Shown here one piece after another: positions 16,189-24,736 of a DNA stretch of 64,000 bases. The position numbers were made by a program, and so were the translations under genes. Every line of letters begins with the position of its first letter. Positions within the stretch are counted from its first letter, which is position 1. Origin of the DNA: Kibdelosporangium philippinense (GTDB lineage: Bacteria > Actinomycetota > Actinomycetes > Mycobacteriales > Pseudonocardiaceae); the NCBI RefSeq assembly GCF_021390435.2, contig NZ_JAJVCN010000005.1, positions 545,804 through 609,803 on the forward strand, given 5' to 3'. Below the pieces are notes generated by a model. The model was not told the origin of the DNA and did no database searches. It saw only the letters and a program-made list of their open reading frames with translations.

Positions 16189-16673
16189 GTCGTCTCCTGT
16201 TCGACGGGGAGCAAGGGGAACAACCGAGCTACTGCGGCAACGGGTCGGGCAGCCGGACTGGGGTCGCGGGTGGCATACCTGGCGAGCACCGCCCGGATCT
16301 GCGCACCGACTTCGGCCAGTTCAGCGGGTTCGAGAAATATCACCGAGCTGAAGGTGTCGTCGATCGACCATTCGGTCGGAGCGCTGCCTTTGTTGTGCAG
16401 CCAACGCCGGTAGCCCTCGTCTTCGAGCTCTCTGGCCAGCAGACCGAGGTCCGGGCCCGCTGCTGGTTGACCGGCCAGCCGCCAAGGCCGAGCACGGCCA
16501 TCACTCGCGTCGGCTTCCTCGACATAGCCGTAGCGCGCGAGCTGGCGCAGGTGAAACGAGCACAAACCGGAGCTGAAACCCAACGCCTGCGCGGCCTGCG
16601 TCGAGGTCACGGTGTCGCGTTCGCGAAGCAACGCGAGCAACGCGGCACGGACTGGATGATCCGGAGGAGGCAC
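16170..16673 (-). CDS. Winged-helix (ArsR-like) regulator
   Basis: 167 residues from a GTG at 16673. The N-terminal winged helix (TSTQAAQALGFSSGLCSFHL, then RQLARYGYVEEAD) is of the ArsR type; the C-terminal half (WLHNKGSAPTEWSIDDTFSS) matches actinobacterial HTH proteins of unknown ligand. It overlaps def by 19 bp. Two CTTTGCAAAG palindromes overlap and precede its start codon, a likely autoregulatory operator. Start codon use is leaderless-like, since no ribosome site precedes it. Confidence 0.8.
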   Translation of the reverse strand: MPPPDHPVRAALLALLRERDTVTSTQAAQALGFSSGLCSFHLRQLARYGYVEEADASDGRARPWRLAGQPAAGPDLGLLARELEDEGYRRWLHNKGSAPTEWSIDDTFSSVIFLEPAELAEVGAQIRAVLARYATRDPSPAARPVAAVARLFPLLPVEQETTWPSES

Positions 16674-16698
16674 TTTGCAAAGCTTACTCTTTGCAAAG
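16673..16698. promoter_or_regulatory. Twin palindromic operator CTTTGCAAAG
   Basis: Two identical 10-bp palindromes (16673-16682 and 16689-16698) are spaced 16 bp centre to centre. They overlap the start of the ArsR-like gene and lie 16 bp from the -35 box of the divergent gntR gene, so one protein could control both. Confidence 0.65.
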
Positions 16699-16714
16699 TC
16701 AAAAAACTACGGGA

Positions 16715-16748
16715 TTGACGTTCTGACCTGGGCTGTTAGGGTGAAGAA
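16715..16748 (+). promoter_or_regulatory. Leaderless promoter of the gntR gene
   Basis: TTGACG (16715-16720), a 16-bp spacer and TAGGGT (16737-16742) end six bases before the ATG at 16749. Confidence 0.6.
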
Positions 16749-17399
16749 ATGCAATATATCGGTCGCCTGGACCGGGCACTCTTCAGTGAACAAGCGCTCA
16801 CGGCCATCCGGCGCGCGATCGTCGCGGGCGAACTAGCCCCAGGCACGCCGGTGAAAGACACCGAACTCGCGGCCCGGATGGGCTTGTCCCGCACACCAGT
16901 CCGCGAAGCGCTCGCCCGCCTGACCGACGAAGGCCTGATCGAAACCAAGCCGCACAGCTACACCCGCGTAACGCGCCTGGACTCGGCCGCAGTCCGAGAT
17001 GCGCACGCGGTCGTGCAGTCGATGCACGGCCTGGCCACGCGGCTCGCCGTCCCCAAACTCACCCCACAGCACTTCGACGCCATGCGCGCCGCCAACATGA
17101 GGTTCGCACTGGCGGTCGAAGCCAGCGCGCTGGAGGACGCGATCGCATGTGACGACGCGTTCCACGACGTCCTGGTACAGGCCAGTGAGAACCACGCGGT
17201 CGCGGCCACGATCCGCCGGTACACACCGTTGCTGCATCGCGCGATCTACCTGTATCTGGGCTCACCATTGGGCCGTGATTCGGCCCCGATGCACGAGCGG
17301 ATCATCGCGGCATGTCAGGCGGGTGACGCGGAAGAAGCGGCAGACCTTGCCGAACGCAACTGGGCGACATTGGCCGTGCTGATGGAAAAGAAGCCCTGA
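16749..17399 (+). CDS. GntR family regulator (FadR/FCD type)
   Basis: 216 residues. The N-terminal winged helix (LAARMGLSRTPVREALARLT, ~residues 40-60) is followed by an all-helical FCD ligand domain, with DDAFHDVL and MHERIIAACQAGD carrying the conserved metal-binding Asp and His residues. It is 160 bp upstream of the ACC deaminase gene on the same strand. GntR genes next to acdS are a recognised arrangement in Actinobacteria, so it probably controls acdS. Confidence 0.88.
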   Translation: MQYIGRLDRALFSEQALTAIRRAIVAGELAPGTPVKDTELAARMGLSRTPVREALARLTDEGLIETKPHSYTRVTRLDSAAVRDAHAVVQSMHGLATRLAVPKLTPQHFDAMRAANMRFALAVEASALEDAIACDDAFHDVLVQASENHAVAATIRRYTPLLHRAIYLYLGSPLGRDSAPMHERIIAACQAGDAEEAADLAERNWATLAVLMEKKP

Positions 17400-17452
17400 T
17401 GCTGATGCCAAACGGCTGACCTCTCGACGAGAAACTCTCGACACCGATACCT

Positions 17453-17505
17453 AAGCAGTCGATCTATGGGCAGGACGCTCCGGTCAGAGGATCAAGCAGT
17501 CGATC
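17453..17505 (+). repeat. Direct repeat in the acdS upstream region
   Basis: AAGCAGTCGATC occurs at 17453-17464 and again at 17494-17505, 41 bp apart (about four helical turns), just upstream of acdS. CTCTCGAC also repeats at 17421-17428 and 17435-17442. They are candidate regulator sites. Confidence 0.4.
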
Positions 17506-17559
17506 AGTTGACGACAAATCTCCGCCCGAAAACCACGCAGCAGCCCTTCTTGGAGAACC

Positions 17560-18552
17560 ATGACCCTCGAGAACTTCGCCCGCTACCCGTTGCTGTTCGG
17601 GCCATCCCCGATTCACCCGCTCGAAGCACTAACCGCCCATCTGGGTGGAGCTCAGCTCTGGGCAAAGCGGGAGGACTGCAACTCACCGCTTGCCTTTGGT
17701 GGCAACAAAACCCGAAAGCTGGAATATCTGGTCGCCGACGCGATCGCGACCGGTTGTGACACGCTCGTGTCCATCGGTGGCGTGCAGTCCAATCACACCA
17801 GGCAAGTCGCCGCGGCCGCCGTCCGCGCTGGCCTGAAATGCGTTCTGGTGCAAGAGAAGTGGGTGGACTGGGAAGATCAAGGTTACGCCACGACCGGCAA
17901 TGTCCAGCTGAGCCGGTTGATGGGCGCGGATGTCCGGCTGGACCCGTCCGGATTCAGTATCAGGATCAGGGAATCGTGGCAGAAGGCGATTGACGACGTC
18001 CGTGCCGACGGCGGCAAACCGTACTCGATCCCGGCAGGCGCGTCGGATCACCCGCTTGGTGGACTAGGTTTCGCCGGATGGGCGGAAGAGGTGCGACGCC
18101 AGGAAACCGAGCTCGGTGTCTTCTTTGACACGATCGTGGTGTGTTCGGTCACTGGTAGCACGCAAGCAGGAATGGTTGCCGGGTTCGCTGGGCAGCGCAG
18201 AGTGATCGGCGTCGACGCCTCAGCCAAGCCGACGGAAACGCGTGACGCCATAACCCGGATCGCCAAACACACCGCCGAACTGATTGGAACGTCCATATCG
18301 GACAGTGAGATCGAACTGGATGAGCGGTATCACGCTGGCAGATATGGCATTCCCGACGGTCAGACGATCGAAGCCATGAAACTGGCCGCGCGCACTGAGG
18401 CGATGATCACGGATCCGGTGTACGAGGGAAAGTCCATGGCCGGAATGATCGACCTGGTCGCATCGGGTGAAATCAGCAAAGACTCCACAGTGCTGTACGC
18501 GCACCTCGGCGGGCAGCTCGCGCTGAACGCGTACAGCACTCTGGAGTTCTGA
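17560..18552 (+). CDS. acdS: 1-aminocyclopropane-1-carboxylate (ACC) deaminase
   Basis: A 330-residue PLP enzyme that converts the plant ethylene precursor ACC to 2-oxobutyrate and ammonia. The PLP lysine is in GGNKTRKLEYL, SIGGVQSNHTRQ follows it, and the residues that separate true deaminases from D-cysteine desulfhydrases are present: the Tyr-Glu pair in DPVYEGKSM and the Leu in YAHLGGQ. TTGGAGAA precedes the ATG. Preceded by a GntR regulator. It suggests an association with plants or plant-derived substrates. Confidence 0.93.
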   Translation: MTLENFARYPLLFGPSPIHPLEALTAHLGGAQLWAKREDCNSPLAFGGNKTRKLEYLVADAIATGCDTLVSIGGVQSNHTRQVAAAAVRAGLKCVLVQEKWVDWEDQGYATTGNVQLSRLMGADVRLDPSGFSIRIRESWQKAIDDVRADGGKPYSIPAGASDHPLGGLGFAGWAEEVRRQETELGVFFDTIVVCSVTGSTQAGMVAGFAGQRRVIGVDASAKPTETRDAITRIAKHTAELIGTSISDSEIELDERYHAGRYGIPDGQTIEAMKLAARTEAMITDPVYEGKSMAGMIDLVASGEISKDSTVLYAHLGGQLALNAYSTLEF

Positions 18553-18565
18553 AACTGCTAAGCCG

Positions 18566-19750
18566 TCACAGTTCCTCGATCGGGACATCGGGGTTGGCCA
18601 GCCGGTCCGGGTCGATCTGCTTGCGAGAGCGGATCAGAGCCTTGATCGGGTCGACCACGTCCCAGATGTTCACGTTCATCCCGGCGAGGACGCGGTTGTC
18701 CTTGAGCCAGAAGGCGATGAACTCACGGCCGGGCTTGTCGCCACGGAACACCACGCGGTCGTAGCCCGCGATGTCACCGATGTACTCCATGCCGAGGTCG
18801 TACTGGTCGGTGTAGAAGTACGGCAGCTCGTCGTAAGTAGCCGATCCGCCGATCATCCCGGTCGCGGCGACGGCGGGCTGGTTGAGCGCGTTCGCCCAGT
18901 GCTCCACGCGGACTCGCTTGCCCAGGAACGGGTTCTCCGCGTTGGCGATGTCACCGGCGGCGAAGATGTCCGGGTCGGACGTACGCAGCGAGGCGTCCAC
19001 GAGCACACCGTTGTCCACGTCCAGCCCGGCGTCCTTGGCCAGTGACACGTTGGGCGTCGCACCGATCGCGACCAGCACTGCGTCGGCGTCCACGACCGTG
19101 CCATCCACAAGGCCGACGCTCTTGGCGCCAACCTGGTCCACCTCGACACCGAGGCGTAGGTCGACATCGTTCGCGCGATGCAGGTCCGCATAAACCTCAG
19201 CGACCTCAGGGCCGATCGCGGTGACCAAAGGCTGAGGCGCTGCTTCAAGAACGGTCACCTCGACGCCTGCGGTTCGCGCGGCGGCGGTGACCTCGAGGCC
19301 GATCCAGCCCGCGCCGATCACGATCAGGCGTGATGAATTGGCGATCACGGACTTGATGCGTTCCGAGTCGCCGATTTTGCGCAGATACAACGCGTCTTCG
19401 GCGCCAGGGAACACGCGTGGGCTGGATCCTGTGGCCAGCAACAGTTTCGCGTAGTCGACAGTCGACCCGTCGGACAGTCGAACCTGGTGCGCGGACCGGT
19501 CAATAGCTGTCGCGGAGACGCCGAGCCGCAGGTCCACGTTGTTTTCCGTGTACCAGTTCGCGTCGTGCACGAAGGCGCTGTCGCGTTCGGCTTTGCCCTG
19601 CAAGTAGTCCTTCGACAGCGGCGGCCGCTCGTACGGCCGTTCCTCCTCCTCGGTGACGAGGACGATGTCGCCGTCGAATCCTTGGTCACGCAGCGCTTCT
19701 GCGGCTTTGGCGCCGGCAAGGCCGCCGCCGACGATGACGAAGGTGGTCAC
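18566..19750 (-). CDS. FAD/NAD(P)-dependent ferredoxin-type reductase
   Basis: 394 residues. FAD site VIVGGGLAGAKAAEALR at the N-terminus, NAD(P) site VIGAGWIGLEVTAAA in the middle, and IFAAGDIANAENP near the FAD C-terminal strand. The FRGD...FIAFWLKDNRVLAGMN C-terminal domain is that of the oxygenase-coupled ferredoxin/rubredoxin reductase family. GTG start with GGAGGAATT before it. It lies 17 bp downstream of folE on the same strand, so the two are probably cotranscribed. Partner ferredoxin unknown. Confidence 0.9.
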   Translation of the reverse strand: MTTFVIVGGGLAGAKAAEALRDQGFDGDIVLVTEEEERPYERPPLSKDYLQGKAERDSAFVHDANWYTENNVDLRLGVSATAIDRSAHQVRLSDGSTVDYAKLLLATGSSPRVFPGAEDALYLRKIGDSERIKSVIANSSRLIVIGAGWIGLEVTAAARTAGVEVTVLEAAPQPLVTAIGPEVAEVYADLHRANDVDLRLGVEVDQVGAKSVGLVDGTVVDADAVLVAIGATPNVSLAKDAGLDVDNGVLVDASLRTSDPDIFAAGDIANAENPFLGKRVRVEHWANALNQPAVAATGMIGGSATYDELPYFYTDQYDLGMEYIGDIAGYDRVVFRGDKPGREFIAFWLKDNRVLAGMNVNIWDVVDPIKALIRSRKQIDPDRLANPDVPIEEL

Positions 19751-19767
19751 GCGAATTCCTCCAAGTT

Positions 19768-20367
19768 TCAGATTTGGACGCCGCTGAGCGCGAAGAACTC
19801 CTGGCGTGAGCGAGCGTCCTCACGCAGGCTGCCCAACAACGTTGACGTTACTGTGGTCGAACCGCTCGCTAACACGCCCCGCAGCGTCATGCAGGTGTGC
19901 TCGGCCTGGATGACCACGCCGACGCCACGCGGGTTGAGGTGGTCGTTGAGCCAGTCGGCGACCTGCTTGGTGAGCCGTTCCTGCACCTGTGGGCGGCAGG
20001 CGAAGTACTCGACGATCCTGGCGAGCTTGGACAGCCCGAGAATGCGCTCGCCGGGCAGATAACCGACGTGGGCGGTGCCGACGAATGGCAACAAATGGTG
20101 TTCGCACACCGACCGGACCGGGATGGCCCTGGCCAGCACGAGCTCGTCGTAACCCTCGTCGTTGGGGAAAGTGGTCAGATCGAATGGCCGCGGACTGAAC
20201 AGTTCGGCATAGGCACGCGCCATCCGGCCGGGCGTGCCACGAAGGCTCTCGGTGTCCGTCGAAACGCCGAGAGCTCGTAGGAAAGCCGCGGCGGCGTCCT
20301 CGGCGGCGGCGAGATCGACCCCGGTGTCCGGCTCATGGACGACCCGCAGGGCGGTACCGGCACGCAT
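19768..20367 (-). CDS. folE: GTP cyclohydrolase I
   Basis: 199 residues from ATG 20367, preceded by GAGGAG at five bases. Zinc and active-site motifs are intact: SVCEHHLLPF, LGLSKLARIV and AEHTCMTLRG. Converts GTP to dihydroneopterin triphosphate for folate or pterin cofactors. The genome may contain another folE in the folate operon, because this copy is isolated from folP/folB/folK and is instead followed by a flavoprotein reductase. It is divergent from a SufR-like regulator. Confidence 0.9.
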   Translation of the reverse strand: MRAGTALRVVHEPDTGVDLAAAEDAAAAFLRALGVSTDTESLRGTPGRMARAYAELFSPRPFDLTTFPNDEGYDELVLARAIPVRSVCEHHLLPFVGTAHVGYLPGERILGLSKLARIVEYFACRPQVQERLTKQVADWLNDHLNPRGVGVVIQAEHTCMTLRGVLASGSTTVTSTLLGSLREDARSRQEFFALSGVQI

Positions 20368-20402
20368 AAGCACTCCTCTTGACCCTAGTTACACCAATAA
20401 AT

Positions 20403-20437
20403 CCTGGTCTTATGAGGAGAGAAGGTCAAGAACCAGG
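20403..20437. promoter_or_regulatory. Imperfect inverted repeat in the folE/regulator intergenic region
   Basis: CCTGGT (20403-20408) and ACCAGG (20432-20437) frame a 35-bp element that covers TTGACC, a possible -35 box for folE on the minus strand. A plausible site for the divergent regulator. Confidence 0.35.
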
Positions 20438-20470
20438 TGAAAAACAGGTTTCGACCATGTTGGTTACCGA

Positions 20471-20482
20471 TATGATAGTGCT
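20471..20482 (+). promoter_or_regulatory. -10 box of a leaderless promoter
   Basis: TATGAT (20471-20476) lies six bases before the GTG at 20483, with TTTCGA 16 bp further upstream. Confidence 0.5.
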
Positions 20483-21148
20483 GTGAGCTCGCCGGAGATC
20501 AAGGCTGTCGCGGCGCTGGACGACGATCTGCGCTGGCGGATGTACTCGTTCATCCGCGCCGAGCGACGCCCGGTCACCAGGGACGAGGCCGCCGCATCGG
20601 TGGGGATCTCGCGCAAACTCGCCGCCTTCCACCTGGACAAACTTGTGGACGCCGGCTTGCTGCGGGCGGACTATCTGCCCGCGGGGAAGGTCGGGCGGGC
20701 CCCGAAGGTCTACGAGCCGGCTGGTGTGGACATCCACGTAGCCATTCCACAACGACAGCATGACGTGCTGGCCGAAATCCTGCTGGATGCCGTTGTGGCG
20801 AAGGACGTGCGGGAGGAAGCCGTCAAAGCCGCGGGCCAGCGCGGTGAAAACCTTGGCACAACCGAGCGTGACAAGGCCAAACTTGGCCGTCTTGGTGCTG
20901 AGCGCGCGCTGACTGTGGCCGAAAGTGTGCTGGCGCGCTATGGCTTCGAACCGGCCAGGGAAAGTCCGACGTGCTTGCGGCTGCGTAACTGCCCATTCCA
21001 CCCACTTGCCGCGAAGGCCCCAGACCTCGTCTGCGCGATCAATCAGGCGTTCCTGAACGGGATTCTGGACGGATTGCAAGCGCCAACCGTCCGTGCGGTC
21101 CTCGAACCGGCGCCAGGGGAGTGCTGTGTACGCCTTCGTGGTGAGTGA
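20483..21148 (+). CDS. SufR-like winged-helix regulator with C-terminal cysteines
   Basis: 221 residues, GTG start. The N-terminal winged helix (RDEAAASVGISRKLAAFHLD) is ArsR/SufR-like. The C-terminal 60 residues hold five cysteines in the order TCLRLRNCPFH, LVC, ECC, the same layout that carries the Fe-S cluster in SufR-type repressors. I infer a redox or iron-sulfur sensor, but no suf genes are nearby. It is divergent from folE and the flavoprotein reductase, which may be its targets. Confidence 0.75.
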   Translation: MSSPEIKAVAALDDDLRWRMYSFIRAERRPVTRDEAAASVGISRKLAAFHLDKLVDAGLLRADYLPAGKVGRAPKVYEPAGVDIHVAIPQRQHDVLAEILLDAVVAKDVREEAVKAAGQRGENLGTTERDKAKLGRLGAERALTVAESVLARYGFEPARESPTCLRLRNCPFHPLAAKAPDLVCAINQAFLNGILDGLQAPTVRAVLEPAPGECCVRLRGE

Positions 21149-21198
21149 ATGGCGCCAGTGGCGAATTTGTGTGAGCTAGCAAGAACCTCTACCCAAAA

Positions 21199-21234
21199 GT
21201 GTGGGGTGCGCCAGTCACCCGGCGCACCCCACAC
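21199..21234. terminator. Bidirectional terminator hairpin
   Basis: A perfect 14-bp stem (21199-21212 and 21221-21234) with an 8-base loop sits between the convergent regulator and csxA genes. Confidence 0.85.
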
Positions 21235-21254
21235 GAAGGTGTACTACTTGACCG

Positions 21255-23888
21255 TCACTCCTCGGCAGCAGCCAGCTTCTGCGTCGTCACATTGATGCCA
21301 CCAACATCGACGGTCGGCCGTCGAGTTGGTTCATGCGAAGCCTGAACCGTGACCGACTCACCCGGCCACAGCGCCACATAGTTGTCCGACCAAGTCACGG
21401 GCAGCGGCTGCGAACCGTCAGCCTTGCGCAGCGTCAGCTGCACCGCCGGAATGATCGTGGTGGACGTGTTGCGGATGGTCACCGTGGTCTTGTCGCCGTG
21501 ACTGCGGGCGCGCACGTCGACCGAGGCCTTGGGCAGCGTGGCCAGCCCCTTCAGGTCGGCGTACTGACTGACCGGCGTGTAGTACCACTGGCTGTTGTCC
21601 CAGTCCGGCACATCTGGCTTCGAGGACAACCAGTACGTGTTCTTGCTGACGTCCTTGCCGTGCTTGTCGGTCAACTTCAACCGGACGAAGTACGTCGACG
21701 ACAGGTTCTGCAGCTCCGGCAGGGTGAACACCTCGGCGACACCCGGCAGCGAGACCGAGATCCCACTCTTGGTCTGGCTGTGCACCAGTTTTCCGTCGAT
21801 CGTATAGACCTCGGCCACGGCGGTCAGCTTGTCGGCCTTTGTCGGTGACTGGCCGACGATGACCACCGAGCGGTCGTCGTAGGAGTACTGGATGTGGACC
21901 GTTTCGTTGGCCTTCTTCGCGCCGAAGTACGCGCCTGCAGGATTGAGGTCGTAGCTGTACAGGTGCCAGTTCAGCGACGGCCACGCGTTGTTGAGCATCC
22001 AGTAGATGAACCCAGTGGCAGGTCGTTCGGCGGTCATCCGCCGTGCGTTTGCCTCGAACTGAGCGCGCACCTGCTCGTAGTTCGCCAGCTGAGCCTTGTC
22101 GACGTAGTCGGCGAGATTCGTGGGCGTGCCATACCGCTCAGCCAACGCGGTGCTGAACAGACGCAGGTTGTTGAACGGTTCGTTCCCACGACCTGTGTGG
22201 AACTGCGGCGTCGCGGGCTCACGCCAGAGCTGTTCCTGCTCGGTCGGGTTCAGCATGCCCTTCACGGTGTCCAGCGCGGGGATGGAGTGCCCGGCACTGA
22301 GTTCACCTGCGAATCCGAAGGCCGCGCCAACCTTGTCGCCGTACCAGTAGACCGGCGGAACCCAGTCGTAAGGGCCTTCCATCTTGCTGCCGGACGGTCC
22401 GAGTGGCGGCTGCGGGCCACCATTGAGTGAAGCCGCTGGCAGTACCGGGTTCGACCAGCCGACCTTTTCGAACTCGCCGAGGTACATCCGCTGCACGTCC
22501 TCCGGCGGTGAGATGTCACTGCCGATGAAGAAGCCGATCACACTTGCGTAGTTGCGCAGGAAGCGCGCCTGGGCGTTGAGCGAACCCTGCGCGATCGGGT
22601 AATCCTCCGGCTTCCATGGCTCGCCGCCCCAACCGGTCCACGGCTCCCACTTGTCACAGCACTCCCAGCCGGGCAGCAGCATGATGCCCAAGCGGTCGGC
22701 CAAGTCATAGAACTCCGGTGTCTCCAGCTTGCCTTCAAGGCGGATGGCGTTGAGGCCCATGTCCCGCGTGTAGCGCAGCTGTGCGGCAAGACGCTCTGGC
22801 TGCGTGCGCAGCAGCAGGTCGGATGCCCAGCCACCACCACGGATCTGGATTTGCTTGCCGTTGATGATGAACTGCCGGTCGCCCTTGGCATTGAGGTTCG
22901 ACACGACGTCGCGGATGCCGAAAGTCGTGCCGGTGCGGTCGGATGTCCGCCCGTTTACCCGAGCGGTCAAATCCAACCGGTAGAGCGGCTGCTCGCCGTA
23001 CTGGTACGGCCACCACACACGCGGGTTGCGCAGCGTCTCAGGCGTGAACGCCACGGTCCGCGTCTCGCCCGCGTTCAGCTGCACAACCTGGTTCAGCCGC
23101 CGTGACGCGACTTCTCCCTGCAGTACAACCTTTTGGGGAGTGTTGGTGTTGTTGCGCACCTCGGCGAACGCCTTCAACTCGGCGGTCTCGAAACCGGGCA
23201 GCGCGAGCTTGGTGTGCACATACGACCCGACCAGCGAAACAGCTCCACCGCGAGCGATCTCGACGTCACGGAACAGACCCATGTTGTTGTCGGGAGCTGG
23301 CTGCGCCCAGTCGATCCAGCTGATAGCGAAGTGCTTCTGCGGGTCGGCAGGCGCGACCTTGATCGCGATGGCGTTGCGGCCGGGCTTGACCAGCGAGCTG
23401 ATGTCGAAGTCGCGGGCGTTGTACGTGCCGACGACGTCACCCAGCTTGGTGCCGTTGAGGAACACCTCGCCAGCTGAGGTCACGCCTGGGATTTTCAGCA
23501 CGGTGTTGGGCGAGCGGTCCCGCACGTGGAATTCGGTGCGGTACCACCAGGGCACCTGGAAGTCGGCGCGATTGACGTTGTCGCGCATGTTCGTGCCGTG
23601 GAACAAGTTGGGGTAACGCCCGTTTTGTACCAGGCCTGCCATGACGGTTGATCGTGGGCCGACGGGGTACCACCGGGAACCGTCGTAGCGCGACTGGGAG
23701 ATCTCCTCGCCGGTCGCGGATACCTCTGCCGACGACTGGATCTGCCAGCCGGCGATGGTGCTCTTGCTGGACTCGGCATCGGCCAACGTGGTGACCTGAA
23801 CAGCCGGGGCCGCGGTGCTGGGCTGTGCCAGCGAGAGAGTCAGTAGGACAGCCAGGACAAGGGCGACACGCACCCGTAACGAGGACAT
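21255..23888 (-). CDS. csxA: Exo-beta-D-glucosaminidase (GH2), secreted
   Basis: 877 residues with a signal peptide (1-26, ending STAAPA). The protein follows the GH2 plan: jelly-roll domain with VFLNGTKLGDV, an Ig-like domain, a TIM barrel (NAIRLEGKLETPEFYDLADR, LPGWECCDKW) and C-terminal beta domains. FIGSDISPPEDV holds the general acid Asp and FGFAGELSAGHSIP the nucleophile Glu, as in Amycolatopsis CsxA. It releases glucosamine from the non-reducing end of chitosan oligomers outside the cell. It has its own TTGACT/TATTAA promoter and is terminated by a strong hairpin. Confidence 0.9.
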   Translation of the reverse strand: MSSLRVRVALVLAVLLTLSLAQPSTAAPAVQVTTLADAESSKSTIAGWQIQSSAEVSATGEEISQSRYDGSRWYPVGPRSTVMAGLVQNGRYPNLFHGTNMRDNVNRADFQVPWWYRTEFHVRDRSPNTVLKIPGVTSAGEVFLNGTKLGDVVGTYNARDFDISSLVKPGRNAIAIKVAPADPQKHFAISWIDWAQPAPDNNMGLFRDVEIARGGAVSLVGSYVHTKLALPGFETAELKAFAEVRNNTNTPQKVVLQGEVASRRLNQVVQLNAGETRTVAFTPETLRNPRVWWPYQYGEQPLYRLDLTARVNGRTSDRTGTTFGIRDVVSNLNAKGDRQFIINGKQIQIRGGGWASDLLLRTQPERLAAQLRYTRDMGLNAIRLEGKLETPEFYDLADRLGIMLLPGWECCDKWEPWTGWGGEPWKPEDYPIAQGSLNAQARFLRNYASVIGFFIGSDISPPEDVQRMYLGEFEKVGWSNPVLPAASLNGGPQPPLGPSGSKMEGPYDWVPPVYWYGDKVGAAFGFAGELSAGHSIPALDTVKGMLNPTEQEQLWREPATPQFHTGRGNEPFNNLRLFSTALAERYGTPTNLADYVDKAQLANYEQVRAQFEANARRMTAERPATGFIYWMLNNAWPSLNWHLYSYDLNPAGAYFGAKKANETVHIQYSYDDRSVVIVGQSPTKADKLTAVAEVYTIDGKLVHSQTKSGISVSLPGVAEVFTLPELQNLSSTYFVRLKLTDKHGKDVSKNTYWLSSKPDVPDWDNSQWYYTPVSQYADLKGLATLPKASVDVRARSHGDKTTVTIRNTSTTIIPAVQLTLRKADGSQPLPVTWSDNYVALWPGESVTVQASHEPTRRPTVDVGGINVTTQKLAAAEE

Positions 23889-23916
23889 GCGGGGGCCTCC
23901 TCGGCGCCAGGGACCG

Positions 23917-23949
23917 CCTATTAATAGGGAACTTTCTTTACGAAGTCAA
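23917..23949 (-). promoter_or_regulatory. csxA promoter with palindrome over the -10 box
   Basis: On the minus strand TTGACT (23944-23949) and TATTAA (23921-23926) are spaced by 17 bp. CCTATTAATAGG (23917-23928) is a perfect 12-bp palindrome over the -10 box, and the spacer holds GTAAAGAAAGTT, similar to elements before other actinobacterial polysaccharide genes. A repressor site is likely. Confidence 0.6.
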
Positions 23950-24074
23950 TGGTCTGTACCTACGCCGCTACTGCATGCAGTGGGCGTGCGAGGTTGCGTA
24001 ACGCAGCGTTAGCTCACGCGATCAGACAACGCATCGGGCTGCCCGCGAGCACCGCCGACCTGCCACTGCGTGGG

Positions 24075-24728
24075 TTATGACCGGCGGGTGAGCTGCGACC
24101 AGGTGAGCACGCGTTGCCTGAACCGAATTCGCCGGGCAACGCGCTTGTTCTCGTCGGACGAATGCAAAAGGTGCATCCATCCCGACGTGGAAGTCTCCTT
24201 GACGTTGACAGGCACGCGCCGATAGGAGCGAGCGACGGAACTGTGCCGGACGACTTCGTCGTAGAACCACTCGGATGTGATGACAGCGAGGACACCGGGC
24301 GACTCCCGAAAAGCTTTTTTAAGCTCAGGGGCGTCTGACAACCGGAAAGTCAGATTGATCGAATTACCGGTGACACCGTGTTCGTCCCGCGCGATCTCGC
24401 CTGCGTGGATGGCCAGCCGAAGCCGGATTCGTTCCTCAGGAGGATGCCAGGAGTTGTGTCTGCGCAGAGCCTTGGCCAACGCGGCCGGAAGGGCCTCCAC
24501 CAGTCGCACCTTGTCGGTCAGCGTGGGCGCGAGGATGAAGACACCATCGCCCCGGTCGACATGATGACATCGGAACCAGTGGACACCGGCAGCGCGCAAA
24601 CCTTTGCGGACAGCCCGGTACATCGTCTCGCGGACAATGAGCTGACTCGGCCGTATCCTGGTGTAATCGCCAAATCCCTCCACATCGACGACAACAATCG
24701 TCCGATTGACAGCAGCTCGCCACTTCAC
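24075..24728 (-). CDS. Orphan class III nucleotide-cyclase-like domain protein
   Basis: 217 residues from GTG 24728; the frame is open upstream but the family opening is TIVVVDVEGFGD (residues 9-20), so the shorter form is used. The pattern VVVDVEGFGD, DRGDGVFIL, LRLAIHAGEI, GNSINLTFRL, AVITSEWFYDEVVRH is that of the cyclase-like domain seen in many actinobacterial signalling and conflict proteins. One of the two metal aspartates (VDVEGF) and the RGDG turn are present. Here it stands alone with a basic tail instead of the usual effector domain. Catalytic activity is not certain. Confidence 0.78.
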   Translation of the reverse strand: MKWRAAVNRTIVVVDVEGFGDYTRIRPSQLIVRETMYRAVRKGLRAAGVHWFRCHHVDRGDGVFILAPTLTDKVRLVEALPAALAKALRRHNSWHPPEERIRLRLAIHAGEIARDEHGVTGNSINLTFRLSDAPELKKAFRESPGVLAVITSEWFYDEVVRHSSVARSYRRVPVNVKETSTSGWMHLLHSSDENKRVARRIRFRQRVLTWSQLTRRS

Positions 24729-24736
24729 GACCAATG

